A DNA stretch of 64,000 nucleotides from Crassaminicella profunda. Lineage in GTDB: Bacteria; Bacillota; Clostridia; Peptostreptococcales; Thermotaleaceae. Under the pieces are notes generated by a model. It was not told the origin of the DNA. It ran no database searches and saw nothing but the letters and a program-made list of their open reading frames with translations. Below, piece by piece: positions 53,439-61,528 of this stretch. Within the stretch, counting starts at the first letter, position 1. Each line of letters starts with the position of its first letter. The stretch spans positions 1,357,355 to 1,421,354 of the forward strand of contig NZ_CP082326.1 of the NCBI RefSeq assembly GCF_019884785.1, read 5' to 3'. Position numbers and translations under genes: made by a program.

Positions 53439-54746
53439 ATGAAAAAAGTAGCATTTTATACCCTTGGATGTAAAGTGAATCAATATGAAACAGAGGCTAT
53501 GGGAGAACTGTTTGAAAAAGCAGGATATGGAATTGTAGATAGTGGTGAGCATGCAGACGTATATGTAATCAATACGTGTACAGTTACAAATCTAGGAGAT
53601 CGAAAGTCACGACAGTTTATCCGTAGGGCAAAAAGAAAAAATCCTAAAGCTATTATTGCAGTTGTAGGATGTTACTCTCAAACATCACCAGAAGAAGTAT
53701 CTGCCATTGAAGGTGTAAATATTGTTTTAGGAACAAACCACCGAAAAAACATTGTTGAATATGTAGAGAATATACAAGAAGAAAATGAAAAGATTAATGT
53801 AGTTGAAAATATTATGGAGATACAAGAATTTGAAGAAATGACTATAGGAGAAATAAAAGGCAAAACTAGAGCATATCTTAAAATTCAAGAGGGATGTAAT
53901 CAATACTGTACCTATTGTATTATTCCATATGCACGAGGACAGATTCGAAGTAGAAGGTTAGAGGATATTGTAAAAGAAGTACAAAGACTTGCAAAGAATC
54001 ATTTTAAGGAGATTGTCCTTACTGGTATTCATGTGGCATCTTATGGGAAAGATTTTGAAAATACATCATTACTAGATGTGATTAGGAGTGTGCATGAGGT
54101 TGAAGGTATTGAAAGAATAAGACTAAGTTCTATTGAACCAACCATTATGACAGAAGATTTTGTAAAAACTTTGGCAAATTTAAAAAAAGTTTGCCCACAT
54201 TTTCATTTATCTCTTCAAAGTGGATGTGATGAGACTCTTAAGAGAATGAATAGAAAATATACAACAACAGAGTATAAAATGATTGTAGAAAGAATAAGAA
54301 AATATATAAAAGATGTATCCATTACCACAGATATTATGGTAGGATTTCCTGGAGAAACAGAAGAAGAATTTGAAAAGACCATGCAATTTGTAGAAGAAAT
54401 AGGGTTTGGTCAAATTCATGTATTTAAATATTCTAAAAGAAAAGGAACGCCAGCAGCCAAATTTGAAAATCAAGTACCTTCTCAAATTAAAAATATTCGA
54501 AGTGAAAGGTTGATTGATTTAGCGAGAAAAAGTTTAATTAATTATCATGAGAAATTTATGAATACACCTAAAATGGTTTTGTTTGAAACTACAAGTAATG
54601 AAAAGGAAGACCATTATGAAGGATTGACAGATAACTATATACGAGTTCTTTGCCAATCTAATGAAAATTTAGAAGGCAAAATATTAAAAGTAACACTTGA
54701 AAAAATATCAGGGGAAGTTGTTATAGGAAAAATAGTAAATCAATAG
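53439..54746 (+). CDS. mtaB: tRNA t6A37 methylthiotransferase MtaB
   Basis: 435 residues. It adds methylthio to threonylcarbamoyl-A37 of ANN-decoding tRNAs. The UPF0004 domain carries a three-Cys cluster site (TLGCKVNQYE, NTCTVT, VVGCYSQ); the radical-SAM motif is CNQYCTYCIIPYARG near residue 150; and a TRAM domain lies at the C-terminus. The start follows directly on the rsmE stop, with TTAGGAGG inside rsmE. The LGCKVN form distinguishes it from MiaB. Confidence 0.95.
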   Translation: MKKVAFYTLGCKVNQYETEAMGELFEKAGYGIVDSGEHADVYVINTCTVTNLGDRKSRQFIRRAKRKNPKAIIAVVGCYSQTSPEEVSAIEGVNIVLGTNHRKNIVEYVENIQEENEKINVVENIMEIQEFEEMTIGEIKGKTRAYLKIQEGCNQYCTYCIIPYARGQIRSRRLEDIVKEVQRLAKNHFKEIVLTGIHVASYGKDFENTSLLDVIRSVHEVEGIERIRLSSIEPTIMTEDFVKTLANLKKVCPHFHLSLQSGCDETLKRMNRKYTTTEYKMIVERIRKYIKDVSITTDIMVGFPGETEEEFEKTMQFVEEIGFGQIHVFKYSKRKGTPAAKFENQVPSQIKNIRSERLIDLARKSLINYHEKFMNTPKMVLFETTSNEKEDHYEGLTDNYIRVLCQSNENLEGKILKVTLEKISGEVVIGKIVNQ

Positions 54747-54808
54747 AAGGATTTTTTAAACTTGTGTTGAATAAATAATAGTGAAAGTTTGTAAAGGAGG
54801 TGAAAGGA

Positions 54809-55150
54809 ATGGCTGATTGTATTTTTTGTAAAATAGCATCTAAAGAAATTCCATCAAAATTGGTATATGAAGATGATTACATGATGGCTTTTCATGATAT
54901 AGAACCTCAAGCACCAACCCATGTGGTTATTATTCCAAAAGAACATATAGGGTCTTTAGATGATCTTTCTAATGAACATAAAAATCTTATAGGACATATT
55001 TTCCTTTCTATAAAAGATATTGCAAAAGCATTAGATTTAAGAGAGGGATATAGAGTTGTAAGCAATTGTGGAGAGTTAGGTGGTCAAACGGTAGGTCATA
55101 TACATTTTCATCTTCTAGGTGGAAGACAACTTCAATGGCCTCCAGGTTAA
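54809..55150 (+). CDS. HIT-family (histidine triad) nucleotide-binding protein
   Basis: 113 residues. N-terminal CIFCKIASKEIPSKLVYED with two Cys, as in the Hint branch, and the histidine triad GHIHFHLLGG near the C-terminus. Hint enzymes hydrolyse phosphoramidates of AMP, such as aminoacyl adenylates. GGAGGTGA sets ATG 54809. Usual neighbour of mtaB and rpsU in Firmicutes. Confidence 0.94.
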   Translation: MADCIFCKIASKEIPSKLVYEDDYMMAFHDIEPQAPTHVVIIPKEHIGSLDDLSNEHKNLIGHIFLSIKDIAKALDLREGYRVVSNCGELGGQTVGHIHFHLLGGRQLQWPPG

Positions 55151-55156
55151 AAAAAG

Positions 55157-55185
55157 TTGCATAAATTGTTAATTTAATGTATAAT
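55157..55185 (+). promoter_or_regulatory. sigma-A promoter of rpsU
   Basis: TTGCAT (55157-55162) and TATAAT (55180-55185) are 17 bp apart. Confidence 0.7.
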
Positions 55186-55192
55186 AACATAG

Positions 55193-55273
55193 TGCGATTT
55201 CAGACTCCGAAGTTTTTTTACTTTGGCGTTCTACTAGCACAGCACAAGTTTGCTAGCGGAGGGAGGGAGAACT
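55193..55273 (+). promoter_or_regulatory. structured rpsU leader
   Basis: An 80-nt untranslated leader with two hairpins: CCGAAG/CTTTGG (55207-55212 with 55221-55226) and CTAGCA/TGCTAG (55234-55239 with 55251-55256). The second ends just before the ribosome site GGAGGGAGGGAG. It could control S21 translation. Confidence 0.45.
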
Positions 55274-55462
55274 ATGTCAACAGAAATAAGAATCGGAGAA
55301 AGCGAAACTCTTGAAAGTGCTCTTCGCAGATTCAAGCGCTCATGTGCAAAAAGTGGTGTTTTATCAGAAGTTAGAAAAAGAGAACATTACGAAAAGCCTA
55401 GTGTAAAACGTAAGAAGAAAGCAGAAGCTGCTAGAAGAAATAAAGCGAAGAAAAGATTCTAA
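55274..55462 (+). CDS. rpsU: 30S ribosomal protein S21
   Basis: 62 residues: [44 protein letters not shown], then a basic Ala-rich tail. S21 helps mRNA base-pairing in initiation. GGAGGGAGGGAGAAC sets ATG 55274. It is followed by yqeY, 27 bp away, as in Bacillus. Confidence 0.97.
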   Translation: MSTEIRIGESETLESALRRFKRSCAKSGVLSEVRKREHYEKPSVKRKKKAEAARRNKAKKRF

Positions 55463-55489
55463 ATTTAAATTTTAAAAGAGGTGTGACGA

Positions 55490-55933
55490 ATGTCCCTCAA
55501 AGAGAGATTAATGGCTGACTTAAAGGCAGCTATGAAAGAAAAGAATAAAGTAAAAAAATCTGTTGTGACAATGGTAAGATCTGCCATAAAGCAATACGAA
55601 GTTGACAATAGAGCAGAGCTTGATGATGAAGGCATTTTAGAGATCATATCAAAACAAGTAAAGCAAAAAAAGGATGCTATTGAAGAGTTTGCTAAAGGAG
55701 ATAGAGATGATTTAGTAAATGAGGCAAAAGCTGAAATAGATGTTTTAATGGACTATTTGCCAGAACAATTAACAGAAGATGAAGTTTCACAAATTGTTAC
55801 TCAAACAATCGAAGAGATTGGTGCAAATAGTATAAAAGATATGGGCAAAGTCATGTCTGCAGTAATGCCGAAAGTAAAAGGCAGAACTGATGGTAAAACT
55901 GTAAATAAAATCGTTAAGCAATTTTTACAATAA
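55490..55933 (+). CDS. yqeY: GatB/YqeY domain protein
   Basis: 147 residues. Helical protein with MVRSAIKQYEVDNRAELDDEGILEIISKQVKQKKDAIEEF and a C-terminal YqeY domain (LPEQLTEDEVSQIV, MGKVMSAVMPKVKGRTDGK), related to the tRNA-binding tail of GatB. It may bind tRNA, but has no amidotransferase centre. AGAGGTG precedes the ATG. Co-transcribed with rpsU. Confidence 0.94.
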   Translation: MSLKERLMADLKAAMKEKNKVKKSVVTMVRSAIKQYEVDNRAELDDEGILEIISKQVKQKKDAIEEFAKGDRDDLVNEAKAEIDVLMDYLPEQLTEDEVSQIVTQTIEEIGANSIKDMGKVMSAVMPKVKGRTDGKTVNKIVKQFLQ

Positions 55934-55935
55934 TG

Positions 55936-55967
55936 ACCTAAGCATAGCTTAGGTTTTTATTTTTTTA
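55936..55967 (+). terminator. terminator after rpsU-yqeY
   Basis: ACCTAAGC pairs with GCTTAGGT around ATA, followed by T5 and T7 runs. Confidence 0.9.
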
Positions 55968-56046
55968 TAAAATATTTTTAAAAAGGCAAAAAATGTAATA
56001 TACTATAGATATGTAATGACAGGTGATGATTAGGGGAGGTGAGATT

Positions 56047-57360
56047 TTGAAAAAAATCTATATAAAATTCATAGTATTTATGATTTTTTGCATGCTTTTT
56101 AGTATATATAGCTATGCTGAAAATGAAAAAAATGTATATGTTATTCCAATCAAAGGAGAAATCAACCCTGCAGTTACACAGTTTGTAAAAAGTTCACTAG
56201 AAAAAGCGGAAAGTGATCCTAATTCTGTAGCTGTGATCTTTGAAATTGATACTTTAGGAGGTATGATCAAAGAAGCTACGAAAATAAGAGATGCTATAAT
56301 GAAGACACCTCTAAGAACTATTTCTTTTGTAAATAAAAGAGCAGAATCTGCAGGTGCTCTTATTACAATAGCATCAGAAAATATTGCCATGAGCAGTGGG
56401 AGTACAATAGGGTCTGCTGAAACCATTCCATACACGGAAAAAAATATTTCTTATTGGAAGGGAGAATTAAGAACTACTGCCCAGCAAAGAGGACGAGATA
56501 CAAGATTAGTTGAAGCAATGGCAGATAGACGTATTGAGATAAAAAATCCTAAAGATCCAGATAAGTACATTATCAAAAAAGGAGAACTCCTTAACTTAAC
56601 GACAAAAGAAGCGGAGGAATTAGGATTTACAGACTTAGTAGGAAATAGTTATGAGGAAATTTTAAAAAGGTTTGATATTCAATATTCAGAAATAATAAAT
56701 ATACAGACAGATTTTAAAATGAGTATTGCTCAAATTGTTTCTAGCTCTATATTTTTGCCAATCATTTTAAGTATAGGCTTCATAGGACTCCTTATAGAGT
56801 TTTTCACACCAGGATTTGGAATGGGTGGAACATTAAGCATTATTGCTTTTACAGTTTTCTTTGGAGGAAGTATGTTAGCTGGAAATGCAAGCTTTGCAGT
56901 GATTTCTATTTTTATTGCTGGTGTGCTTCTTCTCTTGATTGAAGCTATTGCACCTGGATTTGGAGCTCCGGGGATTGGAGGAATACTGTGTATTATCATT
57001 AGCATTATATTATCTTCAGATTCTATTGCCCTCGGAATAACATCTTTAGCTATTGCTTTAGTGTTAACGATTATTTCTGCCATATTGTTGCTAAAATATG
57101 GACCAAGGAATCAATATTTTGACAAAATTATTCTTGCAACAGCGTTAAAAAAGGAAAAAGGTTTTGTATCAAACGTTGAAAAGGATGAAATGCTAGGATT
57201 AGAAGGAGTCACCATCACACCACTGCGTCCTTCTGGAGCCGTACTTGTAAATGATCAAAGAATCGATGTGGTTACAGCGGGAGAGTTTATAGAGGTACAT
57301 ATGAAAGTAAAAATTATTAAGGTGGAAGGTAGAAAAATTGTAGTGAAAAAAATATCTTAG
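56047..57360 (+). CDS. yqeZ: NfeD-like membrane serine protease (YqeZ)
   Basis: 437 residues. N-terminal signal peptide/membrane segment (about 1-25), then a ClpP-like S49 protease domain with FEIDTLGGMI, the catalytic Ser in AESAGALITIA and SSGSTIGSAE. Four or five membrane segments follow, then an NfeD OB-fold domain (GLEGVTITPLRPSGAVLVNDQRIDVVTAGEF). These proteins act with SPFH proteins in membrane microdomains, and floA is 13 bp downstream. GGGGAGGTGAG sets TTG 56047. Confidence 0.93.
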   Translation: MKKIYIKFIVFMIFCMLFSIYSYAENEKNVYVIPIKGEINPAVTQFVKSSLEKAESDPNSVAVIFEIDTLGGMIKEATKIRDAIMKTPLRTISFVNKRAESAGALITIASENIAMSSGSTIGSAETIPYTEKNISYWKGELRTTAQQRGRDTRLVEAMADRRIEIKNPKDPDKYIIKKGELLNLTTKEAEELGFTDLVGNSYEEILKRFDIQYSEIINIQTDFKMSIAQIVSSSIFLPIILSIGFIGLLIEFFTPGFGMGGTLSIIAFTVFFGGSMLAGNASFAVISIFIAGVLLLLIEAIAPGFGAPGIGGILCIIISIILSSDSIALGITSLAIALVLTIISAILLLKYGPRNQYFDKIILATALKKEKGFVSNVEKDEMLGLEGVTITPLRPSGAVLVNDQRIDVVTAGEFIEVHMKVKIIKVEGRKIVVKKIS

Positions 57361-57373
57361 GAGGTAGTAAGAC

Positions 57374-58369
57374 ATGTCACCAGTTATTGGTATAGGGATT
57401 ATTGTTATTGTAGCACTTTTGTTATTAGGGATACTTTTGAGTTTTATTCCTGTAGGATTATGGATTACAGCATATTTTTCAGGTGTAAAAATAGGGATTT
57501 TTACTTTGATAGGGATGCGTTTTAGAAGAGTATCTCCATCAAGAATTGTAAATCCTCTTATTAAAGCCACGAAAGCAGGATTAGATTTAAATATTGATAA
57601 ATTAGAAGCCCATTATCTTGCTGGAGGGAATGTAAATAGTGTAGTTGATGCTCTTATCGCAGCGCAAAGGGCAGATATATCTTTAGAATTTGAAAGAGCA
57701 GCTGCCATTGATTTAGCAGGGAGAGAAGTGTTAAGTGCTGTTCAGGTAAGTGTTAATCCAAAAGTCATAGAAACACCAAAGGTTTCAGCTGTTTCTAAGG
57801 ATGGAATAGAAGTAATGGTAAAAGCAAGAGTAACCGTAAGAGTAAACATTGAAAGACTTGTGGGTGGTGCTGGAGAAGAAACGATTATAGCTAGAGTAGG
57901 AGAAGGAATTGTAACTACTGTAGGTAGCTCTGAGACCCATAAGGAAGTATTAGAAAATCCTGATTTGATTTCAAGAACAGTTTTAGCTAAAGGACTAGAT
58001 GCGGGTACTGCTTTTGAAATATTATCTATTGATGTTGCAGATATAGATGTAGGAAGAAATATTGGAGCACAACTTCAGACAGAACAAGCAGAAGCAGATA
58101 AAAGAATTGCTCAAGCAAAAGCAGAAGAAAGACGAGCTATGGCTGTTGCTAAGGAACAAGAAATGGTTGCAGCTGTTCAGGAAATGAGGGCAAAAGTTGT
58201 AGAAGCAGAAGCGGAAGTGCCAAAAGCTATGGCAGAGGCTTTAAGATCTGGAAAACTTGGGGTAATGGATTATTATAACATGCAAAATGTTATGGCAGAT
58301 ACGAGTATGAGAAAAACCATATCTTTATTAGGAAAGGAAGAAGATAATAATCCTAAAGAAACGAAATAA
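57374..58369 (+). CDS. floA: flotillin-like protein FloA
   Basis: 331 residues. Hydrophobic N-terminus (about 5-45, partly re-entrant), an SPFH domain ([32 protein letters not shown]), and a coiled coil rich in EA and AE repeats ([27 protein letters not shown]). It scaffolds fluid-ordered membrane domains. TAGGAGG precedes ATG 57374. Coupled with yqeZ. Confidence 0.96.
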   Translation: MSPVIGIGIIVIVALLLLGILLSFIPVGLWITAYFSGVKIGIFTLIGMRFRRVSPSRIVNPLIKATKAGLDLNIDKLEAHYLAGGNVNSVVDALIAAQRADISLEFERAAAIDLAGREVLSAVQVSVNPKVIETPKVSAVSKDGIEVMVKARVTVRVNIERLVGGAGEETIIARVGEGIVTTVGSSETHKEVLENPDLISRTVLAKGLDAGTAFEILSIDVADIDVGRNIGAQLQTEQAEADKRIAQAKAEERRAMAVAKEQEMVAAVQEMRAKVVEAEAEVPKAMAEALRSGKLGVMDYYNMQNVMADTSMRKTISLLGKEEDNNPKETK

Positions 58370-58404
58370 TGAATTAAGTGTTTGAATTCAAAGGATGTGA
58401 TCAT

Positions 58405-58878
58405 ATGGATTTTGATGATATTATTCCTATTTTAGGAATTGTTGCATCAATTTTAGGATTAATCTTTAAAGATAAAAAGAAAGAACATAAAAAAGGTAAA
58501 AACAAAATTGAAAATAAAAAAGATTCTTCTAAGGAGTTATCCTATATAGAAAAATTCAAGGACATGAGAAACTCTTTAAAACAAGAGCTATCATCAGCAT
58601 TAGAAGATAGTAAAAAAGATGCTGTTAAAAGTAAAGAAAGTAATGATCATGAACTGAGGCTAGAAAATGATAAAAAAGCCATTGATCAAAATGAAAGAGA
58701 AGGTAATCTTACATTGGAGATGCCTGTGAAAAGAAAAAAAATGGCAGTATCAGAAGAAATAAAAGATGTTATTCATGAGAATGAAATAGGGAAGGAAACC
58801 CTTGTATTAAATAAAAAAAATATTATCAAAGGGATTATTCTATCAGAGATATTACAAAAGCCTAAATCATTAAGATGA
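58405..58878 (+). CDS. small membrane-associated protein of unknown function after floA
   Basis: 157 residues. A short membrane-like segment (DDIIPILGIVASILGLIF) and then a long, highly charged Lys/Glu helical region. The C-terminus NIIKGIILSEILQKPKSLR resembles a recurring short tail (IIxSEIL..P..LR) seen in Firmicutes proteins of this kind. AAAGGATGTG sets ATG 58405. Likely in the yqeZ-floA operon; the position matches yqfB of Bacillus, but I cannot claim homology. Confidence 0.7.
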   Translation: MDFDDIIPILGIVASILGLIFKDKKKEHKKGKNKIENKKDSSKELSYIEKFKDMRNSLKQELSSALEDSKKDAVKSKESNDHELRLENDKKAIDQNEREGNLTLEMPVKRKKMAVSEEIKDVIHENEIGKETLVLNKKNIIKGIILSEILQKPKSLR

Positions 58879-58879
58879 T

Positions 58880-58913
58880 AAAAAGCTGTGAAATTTATTT
58901 TCACAGCTTTTTG
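58880..58913 (+). terminator. terminator before yqfC
   Basis: A 12-bp stem (58882-58893 with 58899-58910) followed by TT; A-rich 5' arm. Confidence 0.85.
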
Positions 58914-58990
58914 TTGTACAAGGACACGGAAAATAAAGTAATACAGCATGATTTAGGCGCATAAACTTAACTATAAAGGGGGAGTGTCTT

Positions 58991-59269
58991 ATGAAAAGCA
59001 AAACAAAAGAAATAAGAGAGAGCGTATCGGAACTATTAGAACTTCCCAAGGACATTATGTTAGATCTTCCTAGAATTACTTTGCTCGGAAAGTTACAGTT
59101 GTACATAGAGAATCATAAAGGAATTATTGAATATTCTGATACACGAATAAGAGTGAATACAAAGAGTGGTGTAATTAGGATAACAGGAAGAGAGCTTTCA
59201 ATAAAAACGATTGTTACTGAAGAAATTATTATATGTGGTCAAGTTGAAAATATTGAGTTTATAGAATAA
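58991..59269 (+). CDS. yqfC: sporulation protein YqfC
   Basis: 92 residues: LELPKDIMLDLPRITLLGKLQLYIENHKGIIEYSDTRIRVNT and the later GVIRITGRELSIK are the YabP/YqfC-family core. In Bacillus yqfC is transcribed by sigma-E with yqfD; its function is not known. AAAGGGGGAG precedes the ATG. yqfD starts 12 bp later. Confidence 0.93.
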   Translation: MKSKTKEIRESVSELLELPKDIMLDLPRITLLGKLQLYIENHKGIIEYSDTRIRVNTKSGVIRITGRELSIKTIVTEEIIICGQVENIEFIE

Positions 59270-59281
59270 GGGGGGAGGATT

Positions 59282-60475
59282 TTGCTCATTGTAAAGCTAT
59301 GGAATTTCTTCAGAGGATATGTTGTTATAAAAATAGAAGGATTTAGCCTAGAAAAGTTTATAAATTATGCTATTGCAAGAGGCATATACCTTTGGGATAT
59401 TGTTCGAATAGATTATACAACCCTTGAGGCAAAGGTAGGTCTTAAAGGATATAAGGAACTAAGACATATTGTAAAAAGAGCAGGATGTAAAGTAAGAATT
59501 AGAGAAAAAATAGGATATCCTTTTTTTATGCATAAAATTCGAGCAAGAAAAATGTTTACTATTGGATTTGTTGTTTCTATATGTATTATTGTGTGCACCA
59601 CATCTTTTATATGGAATGTTGAAATTACAGGAAATGATAAGATATCAAAAGCAGATATTGAGAAGCATTTGACAGCGTTAGGTTTATATGAAGGTGTATT
59701 TAAATATAAACTGGACATAAATGATATTGAAAATAGCATGATGATAGAAATTAAAAATTTAGCGTGGGTAGGGATACAAATAGAAGGAACAAAAGCAATT
59801 GTAGAAATTGTAGAAAATATTGATCCTCCACAAAAAATACCTAAAAATATTCCATGTGATATTGTAGCTATAAAAAAAGGTGTTATTGAAAAATTGATTG
59901 CAAAAAATGGAGATGCAATAGTTATGAAAGGTGATATTGTAGAAAAAGGAGAAACATTAATAACGGGAGTGATCACAAGAGAAGGGCTAGAGAATAGATA
60001 TGTACATGGATTTGGAGAAGTTTTTGCAAGGACTTACTATGAAGAAAATGATGAAATATCATTGATAAAAACTAGAAAAATTAAGACTGGAAATAAATTT
60101 GTAAGGAGAATTATAAAAATTGGAAATAATCAAATTATACTAAGTTTGGGAGATATACCTTATAATAATGTTATAATTGAGAAAAAGAATAAAAGTCTTT
60201 CAGGTTGGAGGAATATTAAAATCCCTGTCGAAATTATTATAGAAGAATATTATGAAGCCATTGATAAGAAAGAAACAATAGATAAAAAGGCGGCTAAAAA
60301 AGCATTAAGGGAAAAAATAGCGGTAACTCTTATGAATAAAATGCCTAAAGGTATAAAAATTTTAAATCAAGATATAAAATTTGTTGAAGAAAAGGATCAG
60401 ATTAAGGCAAAACTTACTATTGAAGCATTAGAACAAATTGGAGTACAACAAAAAATTCAGACCATTATCAAATAA
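59282..60475 (+). CDS. yqfD: sporulation protein YqfD
   Basis: 397 residues. An N-terminal cytoplasmic domain (about 1-90), one membrane segment (MFTIGFVVSICIIVCTTSFIWNVEITGNDKIS), and an external domain with the YqfD signature AWVGIQIEGTKAIVEIVE. Mother-cell spore protein in Bacillus, biochemical role unknown. GGGGGGAGG sets TTG 59282. Operon with yqfC and probably phoH. Confidence 0.93.
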   Translation: MLIVKLWNFFRGYVVIKIEGFSLEKFINYAIARGIYLWDIVRIDYTTLEAKVGLKGYKELRHIVKRAGCKVRIREKIGYPFFMHKIRARKMFTIGFVVSICIIVCTTSFIWNVEITGNDKISKADIEKHLTALGLYEGVFKYKLDINDIENSMMIEIKNLAWVGIQIEGTKAIVEIVENIDPPQKIPKNIPCDIVAIKKGVIEKLIAKNGDAIVMKGDIVEKGETLITGVITREGLENRYVHGFGEVFARTYYEENDEISLIKTRKIKTGNKFVRRIIKIGNNQIILSLGDIPYNNVIIEKKNKSLSGWRNIKIPVEIIIEEYYEAIDKKETIDKKAAKKALREKIAVTLMNKMPKGIKILNQDIKFVEEKDQIKAKLTIEALEQIGVQQKIQTIIK

Positions 60476-60488
60476 GGAGGCTTATTGA

Positions 60489-61487
60489 TTGGAACAAAAA
60501 TTAATAGAAAAAAGAATGAGTATGAATGAAATGGATTACACGAAAGAGTTATTTGGCAATTTTGATAGCAATATTAAAATTATTGAAAATATATTTCATG
60601 TAGATATTGTATCTAGAAAAGGCGAAATTGTTATTATGGGAAGTCCTAAAGATGTTGAGATGACAGAAAAATTGATCAATAGGCTTATTAAAGTACTTGA
60701 GTCAGGGGAAATACTAGACAGTCAGAAAATCAATTATTCTATAAAACTTCTTAAAGAAGGACAAGAAAATGAAATTCAGGGCTTATTAGAAGATGTTATT
60801 TGCATAAGTGCTAAGGGAAAACAAATAAAACCTAAGACATTAGGACAAAAAAAATATGCTGAAAGTATAAAAAAGAATGATGTAGTCTTTGGTATAGGTC
60901 CTGCTGGAACGGGGAAAACCTACTTAGCAATGGCTATGGCTGTAAGTGCTTTTAAAAATAAAGAAGTAAGTAAAATTATTCTTACAAGGCCAGCTGTAGA
61001 AGCTGGTGAAAGCTTGGGTTTTTTACCTGGAGACTTACAAGAAAAAGTAGACCCTTATTTAAGACCCCTTTATGATGCTCTATACGATATACTAGGTGGG
61101 GAAACTTTCTTAAAATATAAAGAGCGAGGAATGATAGAAGTAGCGCCTCTTGCATATATGAGAGGGAGAACATTAAATGACAGCTTTATTATTTTAGATG
61201 AAGCGCAAAATACAACAAAAGAGCAAATGAAAATGTTTTTGACAAGACTAGGGGTTGGGTCAAAAGCTGTTGTAACAGGAGATATCACACAAATAGATTT
61301 ACCCAAAGGAAAAGAATCAGGACTTAAACAGGCAGTAAAGATCTTGTCTGATGTGGAAGGAATAGGTTTTGTATTTTTAAATGAAAATGATGTAGTAAGA
61401 CATTCATTGGTACAAAGGATTATTAAAGCCTATGACAAATACGAAAAAAAGAAGGAAATGGATACTAAAAATAAGAAGAAACGATAG
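60489..61487 (+). CDS. phoH: PhoH-like protein
   Basis: 332 residues. A small N-terminal KH-like domain, then a PhoH ATPase domain: Walker A GIGPAGTGKTYLAMA near 138, ILTRPAVEAGESLGFLPGDLQEKVDPYLRPLYDAL, and Walker B FIILDEAQNTT. It is linked to RNA metabolism and ribosome assembly with YbeY. TAAGGAGG sets TTG 60489. It precedes pgpH and ybeY, the conserved order. Confidence 0.95.
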   Translation: MEQKLIEKRMSMNEMDYTKELFGNFDSNIKIIENIFHVDIVSRKGEIVIMGSPKDVEMTEKLINRLIKVLESGEILDSQKINYSIKLLKEGQENEIQGLLEDVICISAKGKQIKPKTLGQKKYAESIKKNDVVFGIGPAGTGKTYLAMAMAVSAFKNKEVSKIILTRPAVEAGESLGFLPGDLQEKVDPYLRPLYDALYDILGGETFLKYKERGMIEVAPLAYMRGRTLNDSFIILDEAQNTTKEQMKMFLTRLGVGSKAVVTGDITQIDLPKGKESGLKQAVKILSDVEGIGFVFLNENDVVRHSLVQRIIKAYDKYEKKKEMDTKNKKKR

Positions 61488-61528
61488 ATAAACTTTATCC
61501 AGATCGGATAAACTAGGAGGAAATCTGT

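Noticed and set aside
59413-59976. 187-residue minus-strand reading frame within yqfD
   Set aside because: Shadow of yqfD; no ribosome site and no domain.
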